Source: Limnohabitans radicicola (GTDB lineage Bacteria; Pseudomonadota; Gammaproteobacteria; Burkholderiales; Burkholderiaceae_C). Taken from it: 64,000 nt of DNA. Numbering within the stretch: the first letter of the stretch is position 1; every line of letters begins with the position of its first letter. The notes beneath the pieces are model-generated. The model ran no database searches. It was not told where the DNA came from and worked only from the letters and a program-made list of their open reading frames with translations. The position numbers and the translations under genes are program-made. The stretch spans positions 952,720 through 1,016,719 of the forward strand of contig NZ_JACYFT010000002.1 of assembly GCF_014837235.1 (NCBI RefSeq). The letters are read 5' to 3'. Shown piece by piece: positions 24,996-33,221 of this stretch.

Positions 24996-25616
24996 TCAGG
25001 TTTGGGGCGTTGGCAACAGGCCTGCCTCGTAGAGGTTGAACACGGCTTTGCCCTGTCGTGCCAGTCCATGGAGATTGCCCGTTACCAGAGACTGCATGAC
25101 CAGACCCTGAACCGCACCCATAAAGAGGACCACTGCCGACGGGAGATCCACATCTTTTGCCAGCAAGCGCTCTTCGCGGGCCTGGTCCAGAAGTTGGGTC
25201 ACCAGAGTCCGGTAGTCGGCCATCAGTCGCTGCACCCTGCCTTTGAGCGGTGTGGGCTTGGCATGCTGCAACTCTTGAAAGACAAGTCGGGGAACCCCCG
25301 GGAACTGCTCAACAAAACCGATGTGGGCCAAGAAGACAGCACGCAGGGCCTGCAAGGCATTGTCCTGCCGTGCTTGTGCTGCTTGCTCGAGCCGCCCTAT
25401 CAACGACTGGTGCGTCCAATCAAGAACAGCCAGCCAGATGGCCTCCTTACTTTCAAAATGCTTGAAGACGCCCCCTTGGGTGATGCCGATGGCCAAGGCC
25501 AAATCACCCGTGGTGATTTCGGCTGGGCTGCGCTGAGCGGCCAATCCCAAGGCCGCCTGAACCAGTTCTGCCTGGCGGTCTTCGGTTTTGAGTCTGATCC
25601 GTGTGTTGACAACCAT
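24996..25616 (-). CDS. TetR/AcrR-family repressor of the ABC efflux operon
   Basis: The 206-aa protein has the TetR N-terminal HTH (LVQAALGLAAQRSPAEITTGDLALAIGITQGGVFKHFESKEAIWLAVLDW) and a ligand-binding C-terminal domain. It is the first gene of the minus-strand operon tetR-adaptor-permease-ATPase. A near-perfect palindrome lies directly before its ATG, indicating autoregulation and control of the whole operon. The inducer is unknown. Confidence 0.92.
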   Translation of the reverse strand: MVVNTRIRLKTEDRQAELVQAALGLAAQRSPAEITTGDLALAIGITQGGVFKHFESKEAIWLAVLDWTHQSLIGRLEQAAQARQDNALQALRAVFLAHIGFVEQFPGVPRLVFQELQHAKPTPLKGRVQRLMADYRTLVTQLLDQAREERLLAKDVDLPSAVVLFMGAVQGLVMQSLVTGNLHGLARQGKAVFNLYEAGLLPTPQT

Positions 25617-25618
25617 AA

Positions 25619-25645
25619 GATAAGTAATTTGTTAATTACTTTATC
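25619..25645. promoter_or_regulatory. TetR operator palindrome
   Basis: The arms AAGTAATT (25622-25629) and AATTACTT (25634-25641) are perfectly complementary across a 4-nt spacer and can be extended to GATAA/TTTATC with one unpaired base. The site lies 3 bases upstream of the tetR ATG and would overlap the ribosome-binding and promoter region. Confidence 0.7.
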
Positions 25646-25770
25646 ATGATTTCCAATGCCCTTTGAGTCGGTCGCACCAGTATGTTCGGCGCTGGACCTG
25701 GCGTACTGATCCGATCGTTGGAAACGAGTGCCAGCGACCGGTGTCGGCTGTAGTGCTGTCATCTGGGCCG

Positions 25771-25920
25771 TCATCTGCCAAATGACCGGTATTCACAGCG
25801 CCCATCGCCCGAGCCAGCAGCTGTGAATGACGACTCATCCGGGAAGCCCGAAGGCAGGTCTACCCCCAGTTTCTCCTTGACCCACTGGGCGCGCTTGGTT
25901 GGCGTGAAATTGGTGCACAC
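25771..25920 (-). pseudogene. Truncated SRAP/YedK-type peptidase relic
   Basis: The minus strand from a GTG at 25920 reads VCTNFTPTKRAQWVKEKLGV followed by DLPSGFPDES, then an unrelated tail and a stop at 25771. This matches the N-terminus of SOS-response-associated peptidases (SRAP/YedK/HMCES), in which Cys2 crosslinks abasic sites in DNA. The catalytic cysteine and the LGVDLPxGFPxE segment are kept, but everything after about 30 residues is missing. It is a decayed fragment. The rest of 25646-26001 shows no gene. Confidence 0.6.
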
Positions 25921-25951
25921 AAGGGCAGTTTATCGCTGGCACCAATGAGAA

Positions 25952-25967
25952 CGGCCCCGAAGGGCCG
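25952..25967 (-). terminator. Possible terminator after the Bug-RraA cluster
   Basis: A hairpin with stem CGGCCC/GGGCCG and a CGAA loop lies 34 bases past the stop of the Bug protein gene on the minus strand. The following TTCTCATT is only weakly T-rich, so termination would be inefficient. Confidence 0.4.
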
Positions 25968-26001
25968 CTTAGAAAAAATTGAAGGCATTGCTGGTCGAGC
26001 T

Positions 26002-26979
26002 TTACTCTTTTGGCGCCCCCGAGTCCCGCACAATCGATTCGTAGCGTTTGATTTCCGAGGTCGAAAAGCGACCAAACTCTTGCGCAGTGCCACCCATGAC
26101 GATAGCCCCCATTGCAGTGAGTTTTGCGTTGATCTCCGGGTTGCGCAGAATCTTATTGACTTCGGTATTCAACCGGGTCACCGCGTCGGCAGGTGCATTC
26201 GCCGGCAACATCAAGCCATACCATGCAGACGCGAGCATGGGCGTGCCTGCCTCCTTGAAGGTGGGTACATCGGGTAAAGCTGGAAGGCGCTTTTCTGAGG
26301 CAACAGCCAAGGGTCTCAACAAACCGCTGCGAATGCTGCCCAGTGATCCAGTGTCGATCATCATGTCGATGTGCCCAGCAATCAAATCCTGGGCAGCAGG
26401 ACCACTGCCCTTGTAGGGAACGTGACGAATATCCGCACCCGAAGCGGTTTTGAACTGCGCACCTGCAAGGTGTTGCGATCCACCGATGCCGGCGGATCCA
26501 TAGGTGAATTTACCGGGCTCTTTTTTGGCTGCCGCCACCAGCTCCTTCAAAGAGGTCCATGGTGACTTGGCCGGCACGACCATGACATTAGGAATTTCAC
26601 ACAGAGAAACCACTGGCGTGAAGTCGTTGACAGGGTCATAACCCAACTTGGCATACAGGTGCGGAGCCGCTGCGTTGGTAGAGCTGGTGGCCAGCAAAAT
26701 GGTGTGTCCGTCCGCTTTTTCCTTAACGAAAAGTTGCGTGCCCAACACACCACCTGCCCCCGCCTTGTTTTCGACCACCACGGGCACACCCAATGCCTGT
26801 GACAGAGGTTGTGCCAGCATGCGGCCGACTTGGTCAGTCGCACCGCCAACTGGCCAGGGCACCAGGATTTTCACTGGCCTGCTGTCTTGGGGCCAACCCG
26901 CCATGGCCGCGCCAGAGCACATAGCCAAAGCGATCGCTGCCACAGCGCCTCGGCGCATAAGTTTGAAGTGACGCTGCAT
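26002..26979 (-). CDS. Bug/TctC-family periplasmic binding protein (first copy)
   Basis: The 325-aa protein has a signal peptide (GAVAAIALAMCSGAAMAGW). The Bug/TctC landmarks are VKILVPWPVGGATDQVGRMLAQPLSQALGVPVVVENKAGAGGVLG, the GIGGSQHLAG loop, HVPYKGSGPAAQDLIAGHIDMMID and LPDVPTFKEAGTPML. These proteins bind small carboxylates in the periplasm. No TctA/TctB membrane genes are nearby, so it is an orphan receptor, common in Burkholderiales. It lies two bases after the RraA-like gene, in one operon. Confidence 0.94.
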   Translation of the reverse strand: MQRHFKLMRRGAVAAIALAMCSGAAMAGWPQDSRPVKILVPWPVGGATDQVGRMLAQPLSQALGVPVVVENKAGAGGVLGTQLFVKEKADGHTILLATSSTNAAAPHLYAKLGYDPVNDFTPVVSLCEIPNVMVVPAKSPWTSLKELVAAAKKEPGKFTYGSAGIGGSQHLAGAQFKTASGADIRHVPYKGSGPAAQDLIAGHIDMMIDTGSLGSIRSGLLRPLAVASEKRLPALPDVPTFKEAGTPMLASAWYGLMLPANAPADAVTRLNTEVNKILRNPEINAKLTAMGAIVMGGTAQEFGRFSTSEIKRYESIVRDSGAPKE

Positions 26980-26981
26980 GG

Positions 26982-27653
26982 TCAGATATCTTTCTGTTTG
27001 AGAGCCGCATCGACCCAGGCTGACGAGTATGTGCCGTCCAGGATGGACTTGATCGTTTCTTGTTCGTGGGTAACCTTGGCATGTGCCAGCGCACCGACAT
27101 GCACTGCCAGCGCACTGGGCACAGCAATGATGCCATCACCATCGCCGACAATGACGTCCCCTGGATTGACCACCATTCCGCCGATCGTCACAGATACGTT
27201 GATGCTCCCAGGACCCTCTTTGTAGGGGCCGCGCAAACTGATGCCACGCGCCCAGCAAGGAAATTGATGCTGTTCAAACGCATCAGCATCACGAATGGCG
27301 CCATCCATGACGAACGCCACCGCACCACGCACCCTCGCAGAGGTCATCATGATTTCTCCAACAAGGGCTCGCGTGGTGTCCCCCTCGCCGTCCACAACAA
27401 GCACATCGCCTGCTTCGAGCATGTCAAGGGCTTTGTGGATCAGGAGGTTATCGCCTGAGCGAACGCGCACCGTGAAAGCGTTTCCGCAGGTGCTCACCAA
27501 AGAGCGGTTGACAGGACGCAGCGCGGTGGTACCTACCAATCGGCCGCCCATCACGTCGCCGATGACTGAGGTGGGTAGGCCGCGCAGGGCCGCAATGGCC
27601 GCAGTATTGGCGCTGACGCGAGGCTGGATATGGATGCCGTTCAAAATGCTCAT
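26982..27653 (-). CDS. RraA-family aldolase-like protein (first copy)
   Basis: The 223-aa protein follows the RraA/HMG-aldolase fold: TSVIGDVMGG, GDNLLIHKALDMLEAGDVLVVDGEGD, GEIMMTSARVRGAVAFVMDGAIRDADAF with the R-D metal and substrate pair, and VNPGDVIVGDGDGIIAVPSALA. Relatives cleave 4-hydroxy-4-methyl-2-oxoglutarate or 4-carboxy-4-hydroxy-2-oxoadipate in aromatic catabolism; others are RNase E inhibitors. Sitting between two carboxylate-binding proteins favours a catabolic enzyme. Confidence 0.88.
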   Translation of the reverse strand: MSILNGIHIQPRVSANTAAIAALRGLPTSVIGDVMGGRLVGTTALRPVNRSLVSTCGNAFTVRVRSGDNLLIHKALDMLEAGDVLVVDGEGDTTRALVGEIMMTSARVRGAVAFVMDGAIRDADAFEQHQFPCWARGISLRGPYKEGPGSINVSVTIGGMVVNPGDVIVGDGDGIIAVPSALAVHVGALAHAKVTHEQETIKSILDGTYSSAWVDAALKQKDI

Positions 27654-27656
27654 GCC

Positions 27657-28634
27657 TTAGTCTACCTTCGCGCCAGAACGCTTCACCACACTCTCCCACA
27701 GCGGCAACTCACGCGTGATGAATTTTGAGAACGCCTCGGGTGAGCCGCTGACATCGCTGGAGCCCATTTTTTCGAGTGAGGCTTGCACTTCCTTGCTGTC
27801 AAGGATCTTGTTCAAAGCGACGTTGAGGCGCTGAATCAGTGCAGGCGGCGTTTTTGCTGCCGCGAACACCCCATACCAATTCTCTGTAATGAAGTCAGGC
27901 ATGCCCAGTTCTTTCATGGTGGGCACATCGGGCATCACTTTTGAACGTTTGGCACCTGTTGTGGCCAGTACCCGTACACGGCCAGAGGCCACCTGAGGAG
28001 CAATCACAGTGGTTGTCTCGAACGCCATCTGGACTTGTCCGGCGACGACATCCTGCATCGCAGGACCTTGACCCTTGTAGGGAATGTGGACGATGTCCAA
28101 GCCTTTCTCGAGCTTGAGGAGTTCGCCCATCAGGTGCTGAGGACTGCCGCTACCGCCAGATGCGTAACTGAACTTCCCGGGGCTCTTGCGTGCCAATTCA
28201 ACCAGCTGATTCAGGTTCGTCGCCGGGATGCCGGCGTTGATGTAGAGGACAAGCGGAACCGAAGCAACAGCACCAACTGGTGCGAGGCCTTGCACCGGAT
28301 CCACGCGCAGCTTGTAGAGGTTGCGATTGATCACCACACCCGTGTTATTTCCAAGCAGCAGCGTGCAACCATCCGGGGCCGAAGTCGCTACAAACTCGGT
28401 GCCAATGTTGCTGCTGGCACCAGCCTTGTTTTCCACGATGACAGCAACACCCAACTCGCGTGCCAGTCCCGGCTGAATCAAGCGCGCCAGGATATCGGTG
28501 GTGCCTCCTGGGGGATATGGAGAGATGAACTTGATGGTGGGACAGGGATAGGCCGCCTGCGCAACCGCGCCCAACGACGCGAATGCCAGCGCGAGGCCAG
28601 CCGAAAGTGTTGCCAATTTTCGAAAAGTTTTCAT
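27657..28634 (-). CDS. Bug/TctC-family periplasmic binding protein (second copy)
   Basis: The 325-aa protein, counted from the ATG at 28634, begins with a clean signal peptide (MKTFRKLATLSAGLALAFAS, cleavage near AQA-AYPCP). Family motifs are IKFISPYPPGGTTDILARLIQPGLARELGVAVIVENKAGASSNIG, GGSGSPQHLMGE, HIPYKGQGPAMQDVVAGQVQMAFE and MPDVPTMKELGMPDF. An ATG at 28661 overlapping the upstream stop is possible but would add an unusual n-region. It is only moderately similar to the other Bug protein in the cluster. Confidence 0.93.
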   Translation of the reverse strand: MKTFRKLATLSAGLALAFASLGAVAQAAYPCPTIKFISPYPPGGTTDILARLIQPGLARELGVAVIVENKAGASSNIGTEFVATSAPDGCTLLLGNNTGVVINRNLYKLRVDPVQGLAPVGAVASVPLVLYINAGIPATNLNQLVELARKSPGKFSYASGGSGSPQHLMGELLKLEKGLDIVHIPYKGQGPAMQDVVAGQVQMAFETTTVIAPQVASGRVRVLATTGAKRSKVMPDVPTMKELGMPDFITENWYGVFAAAKTPPALIQRLNVALNKILDSKEVQASLEKMGSSDVSGSPEAFSKFITRELPLWESVVKRSGAKVD

Positions 28635-28660
28635 GGTTTGTCTCTTGGGTATCAATTGCA

Positions 28661-29350
28661 TCAAGCACCCAACTCGGATGCAGTCGAGCGCTGGAGCGTG
28701 TGGTACTTGAACTTCTTGCGTGCATCGTTCAGCGGCATCCCCTCCAGAGCCGCTTGCAGAATCTTTTCTTCGACCTCACGCGTAGTGAGCGCCTTGGTCA
28801 AGACCTCCTTCATGCGCAGTCGCGGAACCACTACGATGCCATCAGCGTCACCGACGATCAGATCACCGGGGCACACACGCACATCGGCAAGCATCACGGG
28901 CTGTTCGTAGGCTTCAACCTGCACCCTGTCTTTGCCAGTGCGCATGAAGCGACCATTCGCATAAAGCGGGTAACCAGACTCATCGGCTTCGGCCGTATCG
29001 CGGCAAACACCATGGATCACAGTGCCGCCCAGTTTTTTGTGAGCGGCTAAGCGGCTGAGGATGCCACCCCAGACAGTGCAATCCATCCGACCACCGTTGT
29101 CCAACACCGCCACAGTGCCAGGTGCGAGCGTGTCGATGAAGTCCCCCACAGTTCCAGGATTGAAGCGATCAATCGGGGCAAATCGCACCGTAAATGCAAG
29201 GCCAAACAATCGGGCCGGCCCTGCGATCGGGCGGATGCCAAGTGCGCTTCCCGGAAGATTGAGCGCATCAAGCGCATCAGAAACTTCTGCGGTCGAGAGG
29301 GTGCGGGCCTGCTGAAACCAGTCGGCTTCGAGGATGTCATCAGTGGTCAT
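28661..29350 (-). CDS. RraA-family aldolase-like protein (second copy)
   Basis: The 229-aa protein has the RraA fold: TAEVSDALDALNLPGSALG, the central TVAVLDNGGRMDCTVWGGILSRLAAHKKLGGTVIHGVCRDTAEADE with the R-D pair, and VCPGDLIVGDADGIVVVPRLRMKEVL. It is the first gene of the minus-strand cluster, divergent from a LysR regulator. The two RraA-like proteins differ substantially, so each may act on a different hydroxy-keto acid. Confidence 0.88.
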   Translation of the reverse strand: MTTDDILEADWFQQARTLSTAEVSDALDALNLPGSALGIRPIAGPARLFGLAFTVRFAPIDRFNPGTVGDFIDTLAPGTVAVLDNGGRMDCTVWGGILSRLAAHKKLGGTVIHGVCRDTAEADESGYPLYANGRFMRTGKDRVQVEAYEQPVMLADVRVCPGDLIVGDADGIVVVPRLRMKEVLTKALTTREVEEKILQAALEGMPLNDARKKFKYHTLQRSTASELGA

Positions 29351-29364
29351 GAGGTTTCATTGAT

Positions 29365-29386
29365 TGAAAATGTGTCGCCATTTTCA
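29365..29386. promoter_or_regulatory. Candidate LysR operator between rraA-like gene and lysR
   Basis: TGAAAATG (29365-29372) and CATTTTCA (29379-29386) are perfect 8-bp inverted arms around a 6-nt spacer in the divergent gap. A smaller TTTCA-N5-TGAAA repeat (29355-29369) overlaps it toward the rraA-like gene. The location suits binding of the divergently encoded LysR protein. Confidence 0.5.
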
Positions 29387-29439
29387 TGCACTGTTAAACT
29401 GAATTCAATTTCCGTTTTTTGAACTTAGGATCAGATAAA

Positions 29440-30360
29440 TTGAACTTAAGGCAATTGCGTTACTTTTGCGAAGTTGTCGATGCCGGCAGCGCGAGAGCTG
29501 CTGCAAACAAGCTTTTTGTCGCCCCCACGGCAATCAGCATGCAGCTCTCCCAACTCGAAGAGGCACTGGGAGGGCCATTGCTTGACCGTGCCAGTCGACC
29601 GATGGCACTGACCCCGTTGGGTGAATTCGTGTACCCCAAGGCGCGAGAACTCCTGTCAGCAGCGAGCCGCCTGGAGCGCGAAGCTTGTGACATGGCCGCT
29701 GGCAAGCTCGGTTGGCTGGGTATAGGTTTCACCCGATCGGTCATTTTTTCCGTGCTCCCCGAGGCCGTGCGCGCCATGCAGGCCGCCTTTCCCGATGTGC
29801 GCATCGACTTGGTGGAAATCCTCACAGAGGATCAACCTGCCAGTCTCCGCACTGGCACCATTCACTTGGGTGTAGCACGGGTGATCGGCGAGTTCCCCAA
29901 GGAGCCGGACCTCGCGTATTCGGACCTTTTTGTCGATCCACTCGTAGCGGCAGTACCCATTGAGCATGCGCTAGCTGCGCAAGAAGCGGTGACCGCTGGC
30001 GAATTGGGCATGTTGCCCTACATCACGTACCCAGGTAACGCTGGGAGTCAATTTTCGCGTCAGGTGCTTGGACTGCTAGAGGCGGCAGGCTCGAAGCCGC
30101 GTATCGGCCACGAAGCCAAGGAAATCCATACCGCGCTGAGCCTGGTGGCCGCAGGCCTTGGTGCGACTGTGGTGGGGCGCAGCGTTGCCACGAACAACCG
30201 CACGGACATCAGGTTCTTGCCGATCACCAATATCGCAGCGGACAGCCGCGTCATCGCCGTGCGCAAGGCAGATAGCGCTCATTCGCTTTCAGATTCTTTT
30301 CTGGAAATCTTGCGTGGGCAGCTGCAAGGCGGTCATTTCACCCAAGACTTCCACCCCTGA
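29440..30360 (+). CDS. LysR-family regulator of the Bug-RraA cluster
   Basis: The protein has a LysR N-terminal HTH (LRQLRYFCEVVDAGSARAAANKLFVAPTAISMQLSQLEEALGGPLLDR) and a periplasmic-binding-like effector domain. A TTG start at 29440 (306 aa) is preferred because AGGA lies about 10 bases upstream. An earlier in-frame TTG at 29419 lacks such a site. It is transcribed divergently from the Bug-RraA operon, the classic arrangement for a LysR activator responding to a substrate or intermediate. Confidence 0.9.
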   Translation: MNLRQLRYFCEVVDAGSARAAANKLFVAPTAISMQLSQLEEALGGPLLDRASRPMALTPLGEFVYPKARELLSAASRLEREACDMAAGKLGWLGIGFTRSVIFSVLPEAVRAMQAAFPDVRIDLVEILTEDQPASLRTGTIHLGVARVIGEFPKEPDLAYSDLFVDPLVAAVPIEHALAAQEAVTAGELGMLPYITYPGNAGSQFSRQVLGLLEAAGSKPRIGHEAKEIHTALSLVAAGLGATVVGRSVATNNRTDIRFLPITNIAADSRVIAVRKADSAHSLSDSFLEILRGQLQGGHFTQDFHP

Positions 30361-30842
30361 TTTGTCCAGACGAGGGGATGTATATAGATGTGCCCCCTAC
30401 CCCATTGATCCAACTGCCCTACCAGTCGTCCACTCAAACTATTTGATGGTTTGCCGCATAAAACCGTGTGTCGTTCTAGCTGGACGTCTCAGATCGACCC
30501 GATGCGGTCGTCGACGAACCCACAATGAACTTCCGCTCCTGGTTAATAGCGAAGTTCAGAACAGGCGTTCGGCCGCAAATCAGCGGACCTGCAAAAGTCC
30601 TAGATTTCCCCGGAGATGCCAAAGCAGGTATGCAGGCAGGCCGAACTCGTGCATCGGCGCGCCCAGCACGACATGGCCATGTGGCTGCATCTCAGCGATC
30701 TAGCATCATCCCGAACCATCTATGCGGCTTGCCCGGTTCCAGTGAACGCGGCGCTGAGCGCCGAATTCACTGATTTCAATGACCCCGGCGTGGACTGCGT
30801 GCATTCACACCGAAGTCATGCTGCCCGATGGCAGTGGTCAGT
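30361..30842. other. Intergenic region without a recognisable gene
   Basis: This 482-base stretch separates the LysR gene from the DUF4148 gene. Short open frames on both strands show no family resemblance or ribosome sites. A GC palindrome CGGCGCT-G-AGCGCCG lies near 30749-30763 and lacks a T-run. I see no RNA gene here. It may be remnant sequence. Confidence 0.4.
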
Positions 30843-31274
30843 TCAGTAGGTGATGACCGGCATTTGGCCGGTGCGGATGGCTTCGGCCAGTTCGATCTTG
30901 ACCTGTTCGCGTGTCTTGCCCTGGGCCACCGGTTTGGCCGGGTAGCGGCCAGGGAAAAGTTCATTGGCTTTCTTGCCGCTCTCTTGGTCGATCACGATGT
31001 CGCCGGTGCGGATGGCTTCGGCCAGCTCGGCTTTGACTTGCTCGCGGGTCTTAGCTTCGACGACCGGTTTGGCCGCGTAGCGGCCAGGGAAAAGTTCATT
31101 GGCTTTTTGGCCAGTTTCACCATTGACCACGATGTCGCCGGTGCGGATGGCTTCGGCCAATTCAGCCTTGACCTGTTCGCGGGTTTTGGGGGCCGAGGCA
31201 TCAAAGGCCAGGGCATGGCCAGCGGACAGGGCTGCCACGGCAAGGGTCAGGGCGGAGAGGGTATAGCGGTTCAT
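30843..31274 (-). CDS. DUF4148 protein with three tandem repeats
   Basis: The 143-aa secreted protein starts at the ATG at 31274 (AAAGGAAA upstream) with a signal peptide (LSALTLAVAALSAGHALAFD). The mature part consists of three repeats of about 37 residues, each beginning KTREQVKxELAEAIRTG. Two continue with a KANELFPGRY segment, and the third ends at QMPVITY. This is the DUF4148 domain, a small periplasmic family of Burkholderiales of unknown function. Family members I know usually carry one copy, so the triplication is notable. It is divergent from a LysR gene. Confidence 0.88.
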   Translation of the reverse strand: MNRYTLSALTLAVAALSAGHALAFDASAPKTREQVKAELAEAIRTGDIVVNGETGQKANELFPGRYAAKPVVEAKTREQVKAELAEAIRTGDIVIDQESGKKANELFPGRYPAKPVAQGKTREQVKIELAEAIRTGQMPVITY

Positions 31275-31483
31275 GATCGGTTTCCTTTCGGTTTCAAGAA
31301 ACGGCCGGTCTGTCAACATGACGGAGCTTCTGGCCGGGTCGATGGACCTTCGTGTGGAAAGCACTGCATCGATGGGATGAACTTTAAAATTTCTGATTCG
31401 AGGGAAAAACAGCCAATAAAACATTGGGTCATTTCCAAAAGAGAAATAATGCAAGCTCTTGAAGAGCCTGTAAGGAGCGCTGG

Positions 31484-32434
31484 ATGGACCGACTGCAGTC
31501 GATGCGTGTTTTTGAGAGCGTGGTGGACGAGGGCGGCTTTGCCGCTGCAGCGCGGGCGCTGGACATGTCGGCCCCCGTGGTCACCCGGCTCGTGGCCGAC
31601 CTGGAAGAACACCTGGGCACCCGGCTGCTGCAGCGCTCGACTCGGCGCCTCTCACTCACCGAGGCTGGCCAGCAATACCTCAGCCGCATACGCCACATCC
31701 TGCAGGACATCGATGAAGCCGATGCGATGGCGAGTTCGCACACCACCGAGATGGCCGGCGTGCTGCGAATCCAAGCGCCGCCCGTGCTGGCCACCTATGT
31801 TGTCGCGCCTTTGCTGGGCCGCTTTCGCAGCCAGTACCCTGCGGTGCGGATCGAGCTGCATGTGTCGCCCGTGGCCGAGCCAGCCATTGAGGACTTCGAC
31901 ATCACCTTGCTCGGAACCGATGACAACTTCGACGCTGACATCGTGGCGCGCAAGGTCATCGAGTCAGAAGCTTTCCTGGTCGCTTCGCCGGCCTATCTGC
32001 AGCGCCGGGGGGAGCCACGCAGGCCAGAGGAGTTGGCACGCCATGACTGCCTGCGCTTGAAACTGCCCCAAACCCGACCGCGCACCTGGCGCTTGTGGCG
32101 CCCACAACAAGAAGACCAATGGCAGGAGGTGGAGGTTCAGCCTGTTTTGTTGTCCAACCACATGGACACGCTGTTGCGCGCTGCGCTTGATGGCGCCGGC
32201 ATCATGTCTTTGCCCTTGGATATCGCGGCACCTTACCTCTCACAAGGCACTTTGGTTCGGGTGCTCTCGCCCTGGATCACAGGGCGGCTGGCCTTGTATG
32301 CGGCATTGCCGAGCCGTAAGTTCATTCCCGACCGGACACGGGTTTTTCTGGAGTATCTGATCGAGCAAACAAAGCTTCAGACCGACAAGGCCTTGAAGGC
32401 ATTCACTTCAACGAAAGCGGATTCCGTCGGTTGA
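31484..32434 (+). CDS. LysR-family transcriptional regulator
   Basis: The 316-aa protein has the LysR HTH (MRVFESVVDEGGFAAAARALDMSAPVVTRLVADLEEHLGTRLLQRSTRRLSLTEAG) and the usual effector domain, of the CrgA/DmlR-like branch (SNHMDTLLRAALDGAGIMSLPLDIAAPYL). It is divergent from the DUF4148 gene with a 209-base gap, so it may regulate that gene or itself. No metabolic partner gene is adjacent. Confidence 0.92.
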   Translation: MDRLQSMRVFESVVDEGGFAAAARALDMSAPVVTRLVADLEEHLGTRLLQRSTRRLSLTEAGQQYLSRIRHILQDIDEADAMASSHTTEMAGVLRIQAPPVLATYVVAPLLGRFRSQYPAVRIELHVSPVAEPAIEDFDITLLGTDDNFDADIVARKVIESEAFLVASPAYLQRRGEPRRPEELARHDCLRLKLPQTRPRTWRLWRPQQEDQWQEVEVQPVLLSNHMDTLLRAALDGAGIMSLPLDIAAPYLSQGTLVRVLSPWITGRLALYAALPSRKFIPDRTRVFLEYLIEQTKLQTDKALKAFTSTKADSVG

Positions 32435-32534
32435 GCCACCGACGCACGCGGGCCGCGGTTCAGCCTGAAATTTTCAGATGCCTTCAAATGGAGAAAGCGT
32501 GTCGATGGACGCCTGCAGACTGGCCATCGAGGCG

Positions 32535-33128
32535 CTAGGTCGGTTCCATCACACGGGTTTGGAGTGCGTTTTTCATGAATGCGGCGGCTTGGTTGCTCAA
32601 TCGGGGCAAATGGGCAATCTGGTCTTGCTCGATGTGCTGCAGCACCATTTCGTTGATTCCACCAATCAGCCCAGTGGCCAGCCATTGCGGGATCGGAGTT
32701 GAGCGATGGTTGGCAGCGGCCGCCAGAAGTACTCCCGCTAGTCTTTCCATTGCCAAGCGCCTGGCGACCAGCCCAGCAGGTCCAAGCGCAAGGATCTCCA
32801 CAAACAACGCGCGCAGCAGCAAGGGATTGGCGGCCAAGGTTTCCAGATAGAGCCTGATGGTCAGATCAATCTGCGAACTCCAATCTCGCTTGGGGTCGAT
32901 GCTGGCACGCAGCGTGGCCTCGATCTTTTGCGCAGAGTGGTTGAACAACGCGATCAGGCAGTCGGTCTTGTCCTTGAAATATTGGTAGAAGGTCCTCTTG
33001 GACACATTCGCCTCGCGAACGATGTCCGAAGTCGTGAGTTGCGCGAACCCGTGAGCAGTGACCGCGCGCGCCATTCCCTCCAGCAACCGGGTGCGGTGTT
33101 CGTCTTCGGGAATCTGCTGGCGGCTCAT
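32535..33128 (-). CDS. TetR-family repressor of the TolC-HlyD-permease operon
   Basis: The 197-aa TetR protein has the HTH GMARAVTAHGFAQLTTSDIVREANVSKRTFYQYFKDKTDCLIALF and a helical ligand domain (PF14246/AefR-like C-terminal layout). It is divergent from the efflux operon at 33222. The gap carries two palindromes of the same sequence type, one over a promoter -35 box. It most probably represses the operon and itself; the ligand is unknown. Confidence 0.9.
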   Translation of the reverse strand: MSRQQIPEDEHRTRLLEGMARAVTAHGFAQLTTSDIVREANVSKRTFYQYFKDKTDCLIALFNHSAQKIEATLRASIDPKRDWSSQIDLTIRLYLETLAANPLLLRALFVEILALGPAGLVARRLAMERLAGVLLAAAANHRSTPIPQWLATGLIGGINEMVLQHIEQDQIAHLPRLSNQAAAFMKNALQTRVMEPT

Positions 33129-33146
33129 GGTTCGAGTATCTCACGG

Positions 33147-33208
33147 TTGGTACTTGACAGTACCAACAGTCGGTGTAGAATTTCGATCATGGTACCGCAT
33201 AGTACCAA
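33147..33208 (+). promoter_or_regulatory. Promoter with two TetR operators for the efflux operon
   Basis: A TTGACA (33154-33159) and TAGAAT (33176-33181) pair with 16-base spacing faces the TolC gene. Operator 1, TTGGTACT-N4-AGTACCAA (33147-33166), covers the -35 box. Operator 2 (33189-33208) has the related arms TGGTAC and GTACCA and lies just after the -10. Paired sites flanking a promoter indicate tight TetR repression. Confidence 0.75.
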
Positions 33209-33221
33209 ACAAGAGAGTGCC

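Noticed and set aside
30525..30849. Short plus-strand frames before the DUF4148 gene
   Set aside because: No ribosome site, no family resemblance and overlapping alternatives in several frames. Treated as non-coding.
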